A DNA stretch of 64,000 nt from Pseudoflavonifractor sp902362925 (GCA_902362925.1 CABIYL010000006.1); one strand, 5' to 3'; shown: positions 39,501-49,770, numbered from the stretch's first letter. The notes: generated by a model from the sequence alone, not told the origin. Made by a program: numbers and translations.

Positions 39501-40223
39501 ATGACAGGATGGAAGCTGCGCTGGTACGTCCGTATTCAGCGTATCCTGGCCCGGCTGGGGGTAAAGCTGCCGGGGAAAATCATGTACATCGGAGGGAGTG
39601 ATACCCTGCCGCCGCCCCTCTCCAAAGGGGAGGAGGCGGAGCTCATCGCCCGGCTGGACGAGGGAGAAGAGACGGTCAAATCCCAGCTCATTGAGCGGAA
39701 CCTGCGGCTGGTGGTGTACATCGCCCGGCGGTTTGAGAACACCGGCGTGGGCATTGAGGACCTGATCTCCATCGGCACCATCGGGCTCATCAAGGCCATC
39801 AACACCTACAAGCCCGCCAAGAACATCAAGCTGGCCACCTACGCCTCCCGGTGCATTGAAAACGAGATTCTAATGCATCTGCGCAAGACGTCCTGCCTGA
39901 AGAGCGAGGTGTCCTTTGACGAGCCGCTGAATACCGACTGGGACGGCAACGAGCTGCTGCTCTCCGACATTCTGGGTACCGAGAACGACGTGGTGATGAA
40001 GCCCATCGAGGACGACGTGGACCGCCAGCTGCTGCTGGAGGCCATGGAAAAGCTGGACGGCCGGGAAAAACAGATCATCACCATGCGTTTCGGTCTGGAC
40101 GGCAGGCCGGAGCGCACCCAGAAGGAGGTGGCCGACCTGCTGGGCATCTCCCAGTCCTACATCTCAAGGTTGGAGAAGCGGATCATCTCCCGGCTGAAAA
40201 AGGAGATCCTGAAAATGCTGTAA
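39501..40223 (+). CDS. sigE: Sporulation sigma factor sigma-E
   Basis: A 240-aa sigma-70 family factor. The N-terminal pro-region of about 30 residues (LRWYVRIQRILARLGVK) is followed by region 2 (NLRLVVYIARRFENTGVGIE, then GTIGLIKAINTY...KLATYASRCIENEILMHLR) and region 4 (ERTQKEVADLLGISQSYISR). It is the mother-cell early sigma factor, activated by SpoIIGA. ATG at 39501 follows GGGAGGATGG. A strong hairpin separates it from nth; sigG is not adjacent, unlike in Bacillus. Confidence 0.96.
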   Translation: MTGWKLRWYVRIQRILARLGVKLPGKIMYIGGSDTLPPPLSKGEEAELIARLDEGEETVKSQLIERNLRLVVYIARRFENTGVGIEDLISIGTIGLIKAINTYKPAKNIKLATYASRCIENEILMHLRKTSCLKSEVSFDEPLNTDWDGNELLLSDILGTENDVVMKPIEDDVDRQLLLEAMEKLDGREKQIITMRFGLDGRPERTQKEVADLLGISQSYISRLEKRIISRLKKEILKML

Positions 40224-40265
40224 CAGCCCGGGTCCCTGTCATAACGCAGGGACCCGGGCTGTTGT
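40222..40265. terminator. Terminator between sigE and nth
   Basis: AACAGCCCGGGTCCCTG pairs with CAGGGACCCGGGCTGTT over an 8-nt loop; bidirectional. Confidence 0.9.
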
Positions 40266-40273
40266 AAGGACGC

Positions 40274-40912
40274 TCAGGAGCCGGAGTAGAAGTCGCACCA
40301 GGGGCGCAGGGTGCAGTTGGCGCATTCGGGACCACGGGCCATGCAGACCGCACGGCCGTGGAGCACCAGCCGGTGGCAGAAGTCGTTGGACTCCTCGGGC
40401 GGCAGGACCTGCCGCAGCTGAGTCTCCACCTTGGCCGGGTCTTTGGTGCCGTCGGTCAGACCCAGGCGGCCGGAGAGACGGATGCAGTGGGTGTCCGCCA
40501 CCACCACGCCGGGCTTGTGGTACACGTCGCCCAGAATCAGGTTGGCGGTCTTGCGGCCCACGCCGGGCAGGCGGAGCAGGTCCTCCATGGTGTCGGGCAC
40601 CACGCCGCCGTACTCGTCCAGCAGCATCCGGGAGGCGGCCACAATATCCCGGGCCTTGGCCCGGAAGAAGCCGGTGGAATGGATCAGCTCCTCCACCTCG
40701 CTGATATTGGCGTTGGCCAGGGCCTCCAGGGTGGGGAAGCGGCCGTAGAGGCCGGGGGTCACCTTGTTCACCCGCTCATCGGTGCACTGGGCGGCCAGAC
40801 GGGTGGCAAAGAGGAGCTCGTAGGGCTTCTGGTAATCCAGGGAACAGATGGCCTCGGGATAGAGCTTTTTCAGCTCCTCCACAATGGCCAGGATGTCCTG
40901 TTCAGACTTCAT
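40274..40912 (-). CDS. nth: Endonuclease III
   Basis: The 212-aa base-excision repair glycosylase/AP lyase acts on oxidised pyrimidines. It has an HhH motif LLRLPGVGRKTANLIL with the catalytic Lys, the catalytic Asp in VVADTHCIRLSGRLGL, and the [4Fe-4S] cluster C-x6-C-x2-C-x5-C (CMARGPECANCTLRPWC). GAGGTGAT precedes ATG. Confidence 0.97.
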   Translation of the reverse strand: MKSEQDILAIVEELKKLYPEAICSLDYQKPYELLFATRLAAQCTDERVNKVTPGLYGRFPTLEALANANISEVEELIHSTGFFRAKARDIVAASRMLLDEYGGVVPDTMEDLLRLPGVGRKTANLILGDVYHKPGVVVADTHCIRLSGRLGLTDGTKDPAKVETQLRQVLPPEESNDFCHRLVLHGRAVCMARGPECANCTLRPWCDFYSGS

Positions 40913-40966
40913 CGCTTTATCACCTCAAAGACATTTCAGCTTAATTTGTCCGCCGGAAAAAGAAGA

Positions 40967-40995
40967 TTGTAATTGCAGCGGAGATTCGCTATAAT
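40967..40995 (+). promoter_or_regulatory. Promoter of glyA with a structured leader
   Basis: TTGTAA (40967-40972), 17-nt spacer, TATAAT (40990-40995). The following 120-nt leader can fold: GGACA/TGTCC closing pair, CAGATG/CGTCTG, GCCGT/ACGGC and CCGCCTCGAGGCGG. No known riboswitch is recognised and no terminator is present. Confidence 0.7.
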
Positions 40996-41121
40996 AACCC
41001 ATATGGGATTTGGACAGATGTCCCCTGCGGCGTGCCGTAGCCGGCGTCTGACGGCCCTCTGTACCGCCTCGAGGCGGAGGAGGCGTGTCCCGATTCAACG
41101 AAAAAACAGGGGGAGATCGTC

Positions 41122-42363
41122 ATGGTAAAGGATATCATGGAATTTCTGGCCGCGCAAGACCCGGAAATTGGGGCTGCCGTCCGGTCCGAGTATGACCGTC
41201 AGCGGAGAAACATCGAGCTTATCGCCTCCGAGAACTTTGTGAGCGAGGCGGTGCTGGCCGCCGCGGCCACGGTGCTCACCAACAAGTACGCTGAGGGCTA
41301 TCCCGGCAAGCGGTACTACGGCGGCTGCCAGTGCGTGGACGTGGTGGAGAACATCGCCCGGGAGCGGGCCTGCAAGCTCTTCGGCGCGGAGCACGCCAAC
41401 GTCCAGCCCCACAGCGGCGCCAACGCCAACTACGCGGTCTATCAGGCCCTGTGTAACTTGGGCGACACGGTCCTGGGCATGGACCTGTCCAACGGCGGCC
41501 ACCTGACCCACGGCTCTCCCGTCAACTTCTCCGGCAAGAACTATAACATTGTGGCCTACGGCATCAACGACCAGGGTTACATTGACTACGACCAGGTCCG
41601 GGACATGGCCAAGAAGCACAAGCCCAAGATGATTCTGGCCGGTGCCTCCGCCTATCCCCGCTTCATCGACTACAAGACCTTTGCCGACATCGCCCATGAG
41701 GTGGGGGCCTATCTGTTCGTGGACATGGCCCATGTGGCCGGCCTCATCGCCGTTGGCCTCCATCCCAATCCCGTGCCCTATGCCGACGTGGTGTCCACCA
41801 CCACCCACAAGACCCTCCGCGGTCCCCGCGGCGGCATGATCCTCTGCAAGGAGGAGCTGGCCAAGAAGATTGACTCCGCCATCTTCCCCGGCAGCCAGGG
41901 CGGCCCTCTGGAGCACATCATCGCCGCCAAGGCGGTGGCCCTGGGCGAGGCCATGAAGCCCGAGTTCAAGGCCTACCAGGAGCAGGTGCTCCGCAACGCC
42001 AAGGCCATGGCCGCGTCCCTGATGGAGTCCGGCTTTGACCTGGTCTCCGGCGGCACGGACAACCACATGATGCTGGTGGACCTGCGCAAGGCAGGCGTCA
42101 CCGGCAAGGAGCTGGAGCACCGGCTGGACGAGGTGAACATCACCGTCAACAAGAACGCCATCCCCAACGACCCGGAGAAGCCCTTTGTCACCAGCGGCAT
42201 CCGGGTGGGCGTGCCCGCCGCCACCACCAGAGGCTTTGACGAGGAGGACATGAAGGTGGTGGGCAATCTCATCTGGCAGGCCGCCACCGACTTTGAGGCC
42301 CAGGCCGACGCCATCCGTGCCAAGGTGGCCGAGCTGACCGCCAAACACCCCCTGTACGACTAA
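41122..42363 (+). CDS. glyA: Serine hydroxymethyltransferase
   Basis: The 413-aa PLP enzyme interconverts serine and glycine with tetrahydrofolate and is the main one-carbon source, feeding purine synthesis. Visible parts are IELIASENFVS, KYAEGYPGKRYYGGCQ, and the PLP-lysine segment VVSTTTHKTLRGPRGG near residue 226. The C-terminal domain includes VTSGIRVGVPAATTRGF. GGGGGAG precedes ATG. Confidence 0.98.
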   Translation: MVKDIMEFLAAQDPEIGAAVRSEYDRQRRNIELIASENFVSEAVLAAAATVLTNKYAEGYPGKRYYGGCQCVDVVENIARERACKLFGAEHANVQPHSGANANYAVYQALCNLGDTVLGMDLSNGGHLTHGSPVNFSGKNYNIVAYGINDQGYIDYDQVRDMAKKHKPKMILAGASAYPRFIDYKTFADIAHEVGAYLFVDMAHVAGLIAVGLHPNPVPYADVVSTTTHKTLRGPRGGMILCKEELAKKIDSAIFPGSQGGPLEHIIAAKAVALGEAMKPEFKAYQEQVLRNAKAMAASLMESGFDLVSGGTDNHMMLVDLRKAGVTGKELEHRLDEVNITVNKNAIPNDPEKPFVTSGIRVGVPAATTRGFDEEDMKVVGNLIWQAATDFEAQADAIRAKVAELTAKHPLYD

Positions 42364-42374
42364 GAACGTATAAC

Positions 42375-42410
42375 AGAGCCGCCCGGAATATCTCCGGGCG
42401 GCTTTCTTTA
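42375..42410. terminator. Terminator between glyA and tmcAL
   Basis: AGCCGCCCGGA/TCCGGGCGGCT hairpin followed by TTCTTT. Confidence 0.88.
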
Positions 42411-43619
42411 CATATCCAGAATCACCGGTCCGGTGGTCCACTCCAGCCCGCAGGGACGGGGCAGGGGGGAGCACAGGGCGTACAGGTCGGTACAGCGTGC
42501 CTCCAGTTCAAAGAGCTGTCGAGCGGACTCGGGCATCCGCCGGGCGTGGGCGCTCTTCACCAGCACCGGCAGGCTTGCTTTCTCCCGCATCTCCCGGAGC
42601 AGCGCCTGTCCCCGGCGGTTGAAGCCCAATACCCGCAGATAGGGTGGGGAGGAGGGACGGTCAGCGGCAGTCAGGCCCAGAAAGGCCCACAGCACCAGCC
42701 GCCGGATTCTGGCGTGGGTGTACCGCTTGGTCTTGACTGCGGCGCAGAATTCCTCCATGGAGCAGCTGATCCTGGCCGCCTCCGTCAGCCGACGGGGCAG
42801 ACCCTCTGCGGCGCCGCTGTCCGGCAAAGCGGCGAAATCGTCCTCGCTCATGGTCCGCAGCTTTGCCAGCACCGCCCGCTCACACTGCGCCAGCCCGGCG
42901 GGACAGCGGCTCTGTTCCGCCTCTTGCAAAAGGAGAGATGTAGTAGAAGGCGGGAGATAGCGCCCGGCCTCTTCCCAGCGGCTGTCTTTCAGCATGGCCC
43001 GAATGGCAGAGGCCGAGGCAAAGCCGTCAGCCGGAGCGGCGGCGTCATGTCCGGCGCCCACCCGGGCCACAGCAAGAGGTGTGATGAGGGAGCGGAGCAG
43101 CTTCAGCGCCTTCAGATACTCCACGGCCAGGTTGTTGTTTGGGGTGCCCAGGCAGCTGGCCTGAGGGCCGATGAGTTTTTCTGCCGCCGCCTGCCGGGCC
43201 ACGGGGAAGGATACGCCACGGCCCAGCTCCTCCCAGAGCAATTCCCGGTGGGCGTCGGTGAGCAGGCAGTCCGCCGCAGCCGAAAGGGAAGCGGCGTCCC
43301 CGCTCTCACAGCCAAAGGACAGCACGTCTACCACGCCGGAGGCGGCCAGCAGAGACACCGCCCCCTGGGCAAAGGCCTCCGCCGACGCGGCCGCCCACAC
43401 GGTGGGCAATTCTAGCACCAGGTCGGCGCCTCCCCTCAGGGCGCACGCTGCACGCCGCCATTTATCCATGACAGCGGCTTGTCCCCGCTGGACAAAGTTC
43501 CCGCTCATCACGCAGATGATACCGGCGTCACCGCCCAGAAGCCGTCTGGTTTCGGCAATATGCCAGCCATGCCCCAGGTGAAAAGGGTTATATTCCGCCA
43601 CAATACCGGCAACCTGCAT
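42408..43619 (-). CDS. tmcAL: tRNA(Met) cytidine acetate ligase
   Basis: The 403-aa nucleotidyltransferase-like protein (DUF795/YlbM) forms N4-acetylcytidine at the wobble position of elongator tRNA-Met using acetate and ATP. MQVAGIVAEYNPFHLGHGWH contains the HxGH adenylation site, and MSGNFVQRGQAAVMDKW, GADLVLELPTVWAA and FGCESGD are family blocks. GGAGGG precedes ATG. It is divergent from ackA; acetate metabolism links the two only loosely. Confidence 0.92.
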   Translation of the reverse strand: MQVAGIVAEYNPFHLGHGWHIAETRRLLGGDAGIICVMSGNFVQRGQAAVMDKWRRAACALRGGADLVLELPTVWAAASAEAFAQGAVSLLAASGVVDVLSFGCESGDAASLSAAADCLLTDAHRELLWEELGRGVSFPVARQAAAEKLIGPQASCLGTPNNNLAVEYLKALKLLRSLITPLAVARVGAGHDAAAPADGFASASAIRAMLKDSRWEEAGRYLPPSTTSLLLQEAEQSRCPAGLAQCERAVLAKLRTMSEDDFAALPDSGAAEGLPRRLTEAARISCSMEEFCAAVKTKRYTHARIRRLVLWAFLGLTAADRPSSPPYLRVLGFNRRGQALLREMREKASLPVLVKSAHARRMPESARQLFELEARCTDLYALCSPLPRPCGLEWTTGPVILDM

Positions 43620-43668
43620 GAATTTCCCTCCGAAATAAAGAATTCTTCAAATTGATGCAAAAAAGGTG

Positions 43669-43697
43669 TTGTCCTTTTGGGACAAAGGGGATAAAAT
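43669..43697 (+). promoter_or_regulatory. Promoter of ackA
   Basis: TTGTCC (43669-43674), 17-nt spacer, TAAAAT (43692-43697). Confidence 0.6.
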
Positions 43698-43773
43698 AGA
43701 ATATGCTTATTCTACTACGGAATCCTCCTGCCCGCAAGGCGGAGAACGATTTGTAAAAGGAGAGACAAGTTAC

Positions 43774-44973
43774 ATGAAAGTACTCGTCATCAACGCCGGA
43801 AGCTCTTCCCTGAAGTATCAGCTGATGGATCCCGCCACCCGGGACGTGCTGGCCAAGGGCCTGTGCGAGCGCATCGGCATTGACGGCCGCCTGACCCACA
43901 AGGTGCCCGCCAAGGACCAGAAGTTTGAGGCTGAGATCGCCATGCCCACCCACGCCGAGGCCATTGAGGCTGTTCTCCAGGCTCTGTCCGACAGCGACCA
44001 CGGTGTCATCGCCAGCATGGACGAGATCGACGCTGTGGGCCACCGCGTGCTGCACGGCGGCATGGCCTTCACCGAGAGCTGCATCATTGATGACGCCTGC
44101 ATCGAGGCCATCAAGGAGTGCATCCCCCTGGGCCCCCTGCACAACCCCGCCAACCTGATGGGCATCGAGGCCTGCCAGAAGGTCATGCCCACCAAGCCCC
44201 AGGTGGCCGTGTTCGACACCGCCTTCCACATGACCATGCCCGAGAAGGCCTTCACCTACGCCATTCCCTACGAGTACTATGAGAAGGACAAGGTCCGCCG
44301 CTACGGCTTCCACGGCACCTCTCACCGCTATGTCTCCGCCCGTGCCGCCGCTCTCATGGGCCGCGACCCCAAGGGCCTGAAGCTCATCTCCTGCCACCTG
44401 GGCAACGGCTCCTCTCTGGCCGCCATCGTGGACGGCAAGTGCGTGGACACCACCATGGGCCTTGGCCCTCTGGCCGGTGTTCCCATGGGCACCCGCGCCG
44501 GCGACATGGACGCCACCATCCTGGAGTACCTGATGGGCCGCTATGGCTATGACATCAAGGAGATGCTCACCATCCTGAACAAGAAGTCCGGCGTGCTGGG
44601 CATTTCCGGCGTGTCCTCCGACTTCCGCGACCTGGAGAGCGCCGCTGCCGAGGGCAACCACCGCGCCCGTCTGGCTCTGGACGTGTTCTACTATGACGTG
44701 AAGAAGTATATCGGCGCCTACGCTGCCGCCATGGGCGGTGTGGACGGCATCATCTTCACCGCCGGCGTGGGCGAGAACGCCGCCGGCACCCGTATGGCCA
44801 TCGCCTCCGGCCTGGAGTATATGGGCGTGAAGATGGACGAGGAGAAGAACAACACCCGCGGCAAGGAGGCCATTATCTCCGCGGACGATTCCAAGGTGAC
44901 CGTCATGGTCATCCCCACCGACGAGGAGCTCATGATCGCCTCCGACACCGCTGAGATCGTCTCCAAGCTGTAA
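43774..44973 (+). CDS. ackA: Acetate kinase
   Basis: The 399-aa enzyme makes ATP from acetyl phosphate in fermentation. MKVLVINAGSSSLKYQL is the phosphate-binding start. HRVLHGGMAFTES, FDTAFHMTMPE, FHGTSHRYVS, CHLGNGSSLAAI and GENAAGTR are also present. The start is ATG at 43774 after AAAGGAGAG; an in-frame upstream extension has no ribosome binding site. Codon use is strongly biased, suggesting high expression. No pta gene is adjacent. Confidence 0.97.
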   Translation: MKVLVINAGSSSLKYQLMDPATRDVLAKGLCERIGIDGRLTHKVPAKDQKFEAEIAMPTHAEAIEAVLQALSDSDHGVIASMDEIDAVGHRVLHGGMAFTESCIIDDACIEAIKECIPLGPLHNPANLMGIEACQKVMPTKPQVAVFDTAFHMTMPEKAFTYAIPYEYYEKDKVRRYGFHGTSHRYVSARAAALMGRDPKGLKLISCHLGNGSSLAAIVDGKCVDTTMGLGPLAGVPMGTRAGDMDATILEYLMGRYGYDIKEMLTILNKKSGVLGISGVSSDFRDLESAAAEGNHRARLALDVFYYDVKKYIGAYAAAMGGVDGIIFTAGVGENAAGTRMAIASGLEYMGVKMDEEKNNTRGKEAIISADDSKVTVMVIPTDEELMIASDTAEIVSKL

Positions 44974-45002
44974 GAAAAAGCAAATTTTTTGTCATACCTG
45001 CC

Positions 45003-45042
45003 AGGGGCAGAACCGCCATACGGTTCTGCCCCTGATATTTTT
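45003..45042 (+). terminator. Terminator after ackA
   Basis: CAGGGGCAGAACCG/CGGTTCTGCCCCTG hairpin followed by ATATTTTT. Confidence 0.9.
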
Positions 45043-45155
45043 GCACAAATTTTCGGACACTTTCATACATTTGAGGATTTCAGGCCGGCATGTCGGATGT
45101 TATAATGAAAATACCCCTGGGAGTTCGTCAAACGAAAAAGAAAAGAGGAAAAGGT

Positions 45156-47342
45156 ATGAAGAAACACCGCTCACATCTCCGTAAGGCTCTGGCGGGCGCT
45201 CTGTCTGCCGCCATGCTGCTGGGCTGCGTCGGCATGACGGCCATGGCAGCGGAGGCCGAGACCTTCACCCTGGGCATCTACTCCACCACCGACATGCACG
45301 GAAAATGCTACGACCTCAACCCCATTGACGGCAAGGAAGTAAAGAACAGCTATCTGAAGGTGGCCACCGCCATGAAGGAAGAGCGGGCGGCCATGGACGG
45401 CACCATCCTCATCGACAACGGCGACATCATCCAGGGCAGCTCCATCATCAGCTACAACATGAACATGGAGGGCGGCGTGGACAACCCCATGGCCATCTGC
45501 CTGCGGTACATCGGCTACGACGCCTTTGTCCCCGGCAACCATGAGTTCAACTTTGACATGGAGACCCAGCAGATTTTCTATGACATGCTGGCCGACACCA
45601 CCAATAAGTACGCCGGTACCCCGGTGGATGCCCTCTGTGCCAACTACATCAACATCGCCACCCAGGAGCCCAACCTGAAGCCCTACAAGGTCATGACCTT
45701 TGACGTGGGCGGCAAGGAGTTCAAGGTGGGTATTCTGGGCTTTGAGAACGTGAACGTGCCCAACTGGGACCTGCCCACCCACTACGAGGGCTCCGACTTT
45801 GTCCACAAGGACAACACTGACCGGACTTATGCCTACGAGTGGACCAACTACTGGCAGAAGGCCATGCGGGAAGAGGAGGGCTGTGACTTTGTCATCGTCG
45901 CCAGCCACTCCGGCGAGGACAGCGGTCTGGTGGGCGCCGGTGACGGCGACGCCGTGGAGACCGGCAAGACCGATTTCTCTCCCGAGAACCAGGTCCGCCA
46001 CCTGGTGGAGAACACCACCGGCATCGACATGGTCATCGCCGGCCACAACCACAAGGTGGGCGTCACCGAGATGAAGAATGCCGACGGCAAGACTGTGCCC
46101 TGTGTCAACGGCGGCACCTCCACCCTGACCAAGACCACCGTCACCATCGCCGCCGACGGCACCTTCACCATCGGCGAGAGCGAGAACATGGACCTGACCG
46201 CCTACGAGAACGACGCCGGTCTGAAGACCCTCATGCAGCCCTATTACGACCGGACCCTGCCCTTCATCACCCAGCAGATTGGCACCCTGTCCGGCAAGTG
46301 GGACGATGAGACCGACCTGTTCCACGTCCAGAGCGACACCATGAACCTGGTCCATGAGGCTCAGCTGTGGGCCACCGGCGCCGACCTGTCTCTGGCTTCT
46401 CCCGTGGCCAACAAGGACTTCTGCATCGGCCAGCTGCTGAATGGCGCTGAGACCGCCCCCATCAGCCTGAAGGACTGCTACTCCTTCTACAAGTATGACA
46501 ACAACCTGATCTACATGATCCAGATGACCGGCAAGCAGCTGAAGGACTGGCTGGAGGACTGCACCAAGGACTTCACCGTGGAGGCTGACGGCACCATCAC
46601 CGGCGGCGGCTTCGGCACCGACCAGCTCTACGGCATTGACTACGACATCTACATGGGCAACCCCGAGGGCAGCCGGGTGGTCAACATGACCTATCAGGGC
46701 AAGCCGGTCACCGACGACCAGACCTTCAAGGTGGCCCTCAACTCCTACCGCCTGTCCGCCAACGCTGCCGGCGACGAGTTCGGCTGGTACGCCGTCACCG
46801 GCATCACCATGGGCACCGACGCCGTGCTGTGGGACGGCTCCGTCTCTGAGGAGTTCGGCTCCATCGGCGGCTCCGTCACCCTGGTCATCGCCGAGTATAT
46901 CAAGGCCATGACCGCTCAGGGCAAGACCATCGCGCCTCCCGAGGCCCGCAGCCACTGGACCCTCAACGCCGGCACCTCCGCTGTGACCCGTCAGGACTTT
47001 GTGGAGCAGCTGTATGAGGCCGTGGTGGGAATGGAGTCCGTCCAGGTCTCTCCCGCAGCCTTCACCGACGTGGACGACTGCTTTGCCGTGGACTGGGCCG
47101 CCGACAAGGGCATCATCAGCGGCAACGGCGCAGGAAAGTTCCTGCCCGACCAGGCCATCACCCGTGAACAGGCGGCCGTCATGCTGCTCAACGCCGCCAA
47201 GGCGCTGAACAAGGGCCCCCAGGGCGCCTGGGCTGTCATGATTCCCTATGCCGACGCGTCCTCCATCTCCGCCTGGGCATCTGAGGGCGTCATGTGGAAC
47301 GTCATCCAGAAGGATATTCCCGTGGGGGAGGACAACCTCTTC
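45156..47342 (+). CDS. Secreted 5'-nucleotidase/2',3'-cyclic phosphodiesterase with SLH domains (cut by gap)
   Basis: 729 codons before the N gap. A signal peptide (LAGALSAAMLLGCVGMTAMA) precedes a calcineurin-like phosphoesterase: IYSTTDMHGK, IDNGDIIQG, VPGNHEFNFD and VIAGHNHKVGV supply the two-metal ligands. The C-terminal 5'-nucleotidase domain follows (QMTGKQLKDWLED...VALNSYRLSANAAGD). From about residue 615, SLH repeats begin (FTDVDDCFAVDWAADKGIISGNG, split here by variation; KFLPDQAITREQAAVMLLNA). Role: extracellular nucleotide scavenging on the cell surface. SLH anchoring needs pyruvylated polymer, which the CsaB fusion at 3564 may supply. The 3' end is lost in the gap. Confidence 0.92.
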
Positions 47343-47646
47343 NNNNNNNNNNNNNNNNNNNNNNNNNNNNNNNNNNNNNNNNNNNNNNNNNNNNNNNNNN
47401 NNNNNNNNNNNNNNNNNNNNNNNNNNNNNNNNNNNNNNNNNNNNNNNNNNNNNNNNNNNNNNNNNNNNNNNNNNNNNNNNNNNNNNNNNNNNNNNNNNNN
47501 NNNNNNNNNNNNNNNNNNNNNNNNNNNNNNNNNNNNNNNNNNNNNNNNNNNNNNNNNNNNNNNNNNNNNNNNNNNNNNNNNNNNNNNNNNNNNNNNNNNN
47601 NNNNNNNNNNNNNNNNNNNNNNNNNNNNNNNNNNNNNNNNNNNNNN
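47343..47646. other. Assembly gap of 304 N
   Basis: It hides the last SLH repeat(s) and stop of the 5'-nucleotidase and the start of rarA. The true length may differ. Confidence 0.98.
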
Positions 47647-48847
47647 GCATATTCTGGGAGAGGGTGGACTGCTCCGCCGTATCATTGAGAGCGGGAAAAT
47701 CCCCAACCTGGTCTTTTACGGACCTTCAGGCACGGGCAAGACCACAGTGGCCAACATTATCGCCAAGCGCTCCGGCCGGGCTCTGCGGCGTATCAACGCC
47801 ACCACCGGGTCCCTCTCCGACATCAAGGACGTGATTGCCGACGTGGGCACCATGCTGGCCCCCAACGGCATTCTGCTCTATCTGGACGAGATTCAGTACT
47901 TTAACAAGAAGCAGCAGCAGTCCCTGCTGGAGGTCATTGAGAAGGGGGACGTGACCCTGGTGGCCTCCACCACGGAGAATCCCTATTTCTATGTATACAA
48001 CGCGGTGCTCAGCCGCTCCACGGTCTTTGAGTTCAAGCCGGTGACCGCCGAGGACGTGCTGCCCGCCGTAAACCGGGGTATTGCCATCATGGAGCAGCGG
48101 CTGGGAGAGCAGGCGGTCTGTGAGGACGGGGTGCGGGAGCACATCGCCTCGGCCTGTGGCGGCGACGTGCGCAAGGCCATGAACGCAGTGGAGCTGCTGC
48201 TCAACTCTGCCCGCAGGAAGGACGGCGTGCTCACCGTAACCCTGGAGGACGCCAAAGCTGTGGCCCAGCGTTCGGCCATGCGGTACGACAGGGAAGGGGA
48301 CGACCACTATGACATTGTCTCCGCCCTGCAGAAGTCGGTGCGTGGCTCCGACCCGGACGCGGCCCTCCACTATCTGGCCCGGCTGCTGGAGGCAGGGGAC
48401 CTGGTCTCCGCCTGCCGCCGGATGATGGTCATGGCCTGCGAGGACGTGGGGCTGGCCTACCCTCAGATTATCCCCATCGTAAAGAGCTGCATTGACGCGG
48501 CCAATATGCTGGGCCTACCCGAGGCCCGGATTCCTCTGGCCGACGCGGTGGTGCTGATGGCCACGTCCCCCAAGTCCAACTCCGCCTACATGGGCATGAA
48601 CCGGGCCATGGCGGATATCCGGGCAGGGAAGACGGGGGACATTCCCCGCCACCTCCAGAACGTCCACGCCGATTCCTCCGGCATGGAGCGGGAACAGGGG
48701 TATCTCTATCCCCATGACTACCCCCATCACTATGTAAAGCAGCAGTACTTGCCGGATAAGCTGGCAGGGACAATCTATTATGAGTACGGCGAAAACAAAA
48801 CCGAGCAGGCCGCCAGGCGCTACTGGGATGAAATCAAGGGAGACTGA
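47647..48847 (+). CDS. rarA: Replication-associated recombination protein RarA (5' end lost in gap)
   Basis: 400 codons remain of a clamp-loader-like AAA+ ATPase acting at stalled forks. FYGPSGTGKTTVANIIA is Walker A, ILLYLDEIQYFNKKQQ Walker B, ASTTENPYF is sensor 1, and GGDVRKAMNAVELLL sensor 2. The C-terminal tetramerisation part contains ACEDVGLAYPQ, YMGMNRAMADIR and YPHDYPHHYVKQQYLP. Only about 40 N-terminal residues are missing. Its TGA overlaps the start of the patatin gene. Confidence 0.93.
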
Positions 48848-49707
48848 TGGCAATGAAAACAGGACTGGTATTGGAGGGCGGAGCGTTCCGGACGATTTTT
48901 TCCAGCGGCGCCTGTGACGGGCTGCTGGCTGCGGACATCATGCCGGACTACTGTGTGGGCGTCTCGGCGGGCATCGCCTACGGCGTCAGCTATATCTCAA
49001 AGCAGAGCGGGCGCAATCTGGAGATTCTCACACACTATGCCAACGACAAGCGGTATATGGGGATAAACAACCTCTTGCGGCCGGGCAACCACCGGTGCTA
49101 TTTCGGGCTACAGTTCACCTATGATACCATCCCCAACGAGCTGATTCCCTTTGACTACGAGACCTTCGCCGCCTTTCCCGGAGAGGTGGAGGCGGTGGTC
49201 ACCAATATGGACACCGGCAAGGCGGAGTACCTCCCGGTCCCCAAGCGGGATGACCACTTTGAGCTGCTCCAGGCCACCTGTGCGCTGCCGTTCCTGTTTC
49301 CGGTCTACCACATCAACGGCAAGCCCTATATGGACGGCGGCGCGGCGGACGCCATCCCCTACGACCACGCGGTGGAGAAGGGGTGCGACCGGGTTGTGGT
49401 GATTCTCACCCGGGAGCGGTCCTATATCCGAAAGCAGGAGTCCCTCCAGCCGCTGATTGACCGCTTTTACCGAAAATACCCCAAATTCTGTGATACCATG
49501 CGCCGCCGGGCAGACGACTACAACGCCTGCCGTGGACGGCTGTTCCGTCTGGAGCGGGAGGGGAAGGTACTCATCATCGCCCCAAAATGCACCAAGGGCT
49601 TTTCCCGCACGGAGCGGGATGTAGAAAAAATCAAAGCGCTCTATCAGGACGGATACCAGCAGGCGGTGGCCTGGCAGGAGGAGATCCGGGCCTTCCTGAA
49701 GGGCTGA
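48847..49707 (+). CDS. Patatin-like phospholipase
   Basis: 286 aa. The oxyanion segment LEGGAFRTIFSSG, the nucleophile elbow GVSAG (GxSxG, Ser near residue 40) and the catalytic Asp in YMDGGAADAIPY are all present, so it should be an active serine lipase/acyl hydrolase. No signal peptide. It matches the short bacterial patatin (YjjU-like) group. Its ATG shares 1 nt with the rarA stop, with GGGAG upstream, so the two are coupled. Confidence 0.9.
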   Translation: MAMKTGLVLEGGAFRTIFSSGACDGLLAADIMPDYCVGVSAGIAYGVSYISKQSGRNLEILTHYANDKRYMGINNLLRPGNHRCYFGLQFTYDTIPNELIPFDYETFAAFPGEVEAVVTNMDTGKAEYLPVPKRDDHFELLQATCALPFLFPVYHINGKPYMDGGAADAIPYDHAVEKGCDRVVVILTRERSYIRKQESLQPLIDRFYRKYPKFCDTMRRRADDYNACRGRLFRLEREGKVLIIAPKCTKGFSRTERDVEKIKALYQDGYQQAVAWQEEIRAFLKG

Positions 49708-49709
49708 GA

Positions 49710-49745
49710 AGAGGACAGGGCAGTGGGCTGCCCTGTCCTTCTTTT
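49710..49745 (+). terminator. Terminator after the patatin gene
   Basis: AGGACAGGGCAG/CTGCCCTGTCCT hairpin followed by TCTTTT. Confidence 0.9.
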
Positions 49746-49770
49746 ATGGACAAATTGCCCGAAATGTATC

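Noticed and set aside
40996..41121. ZTP (pfl) riboswitch upstream of glyA
   Set aside because: The conserved GGGxCGUGACUGGCG and CCGCCUGGGCA parts are not found.
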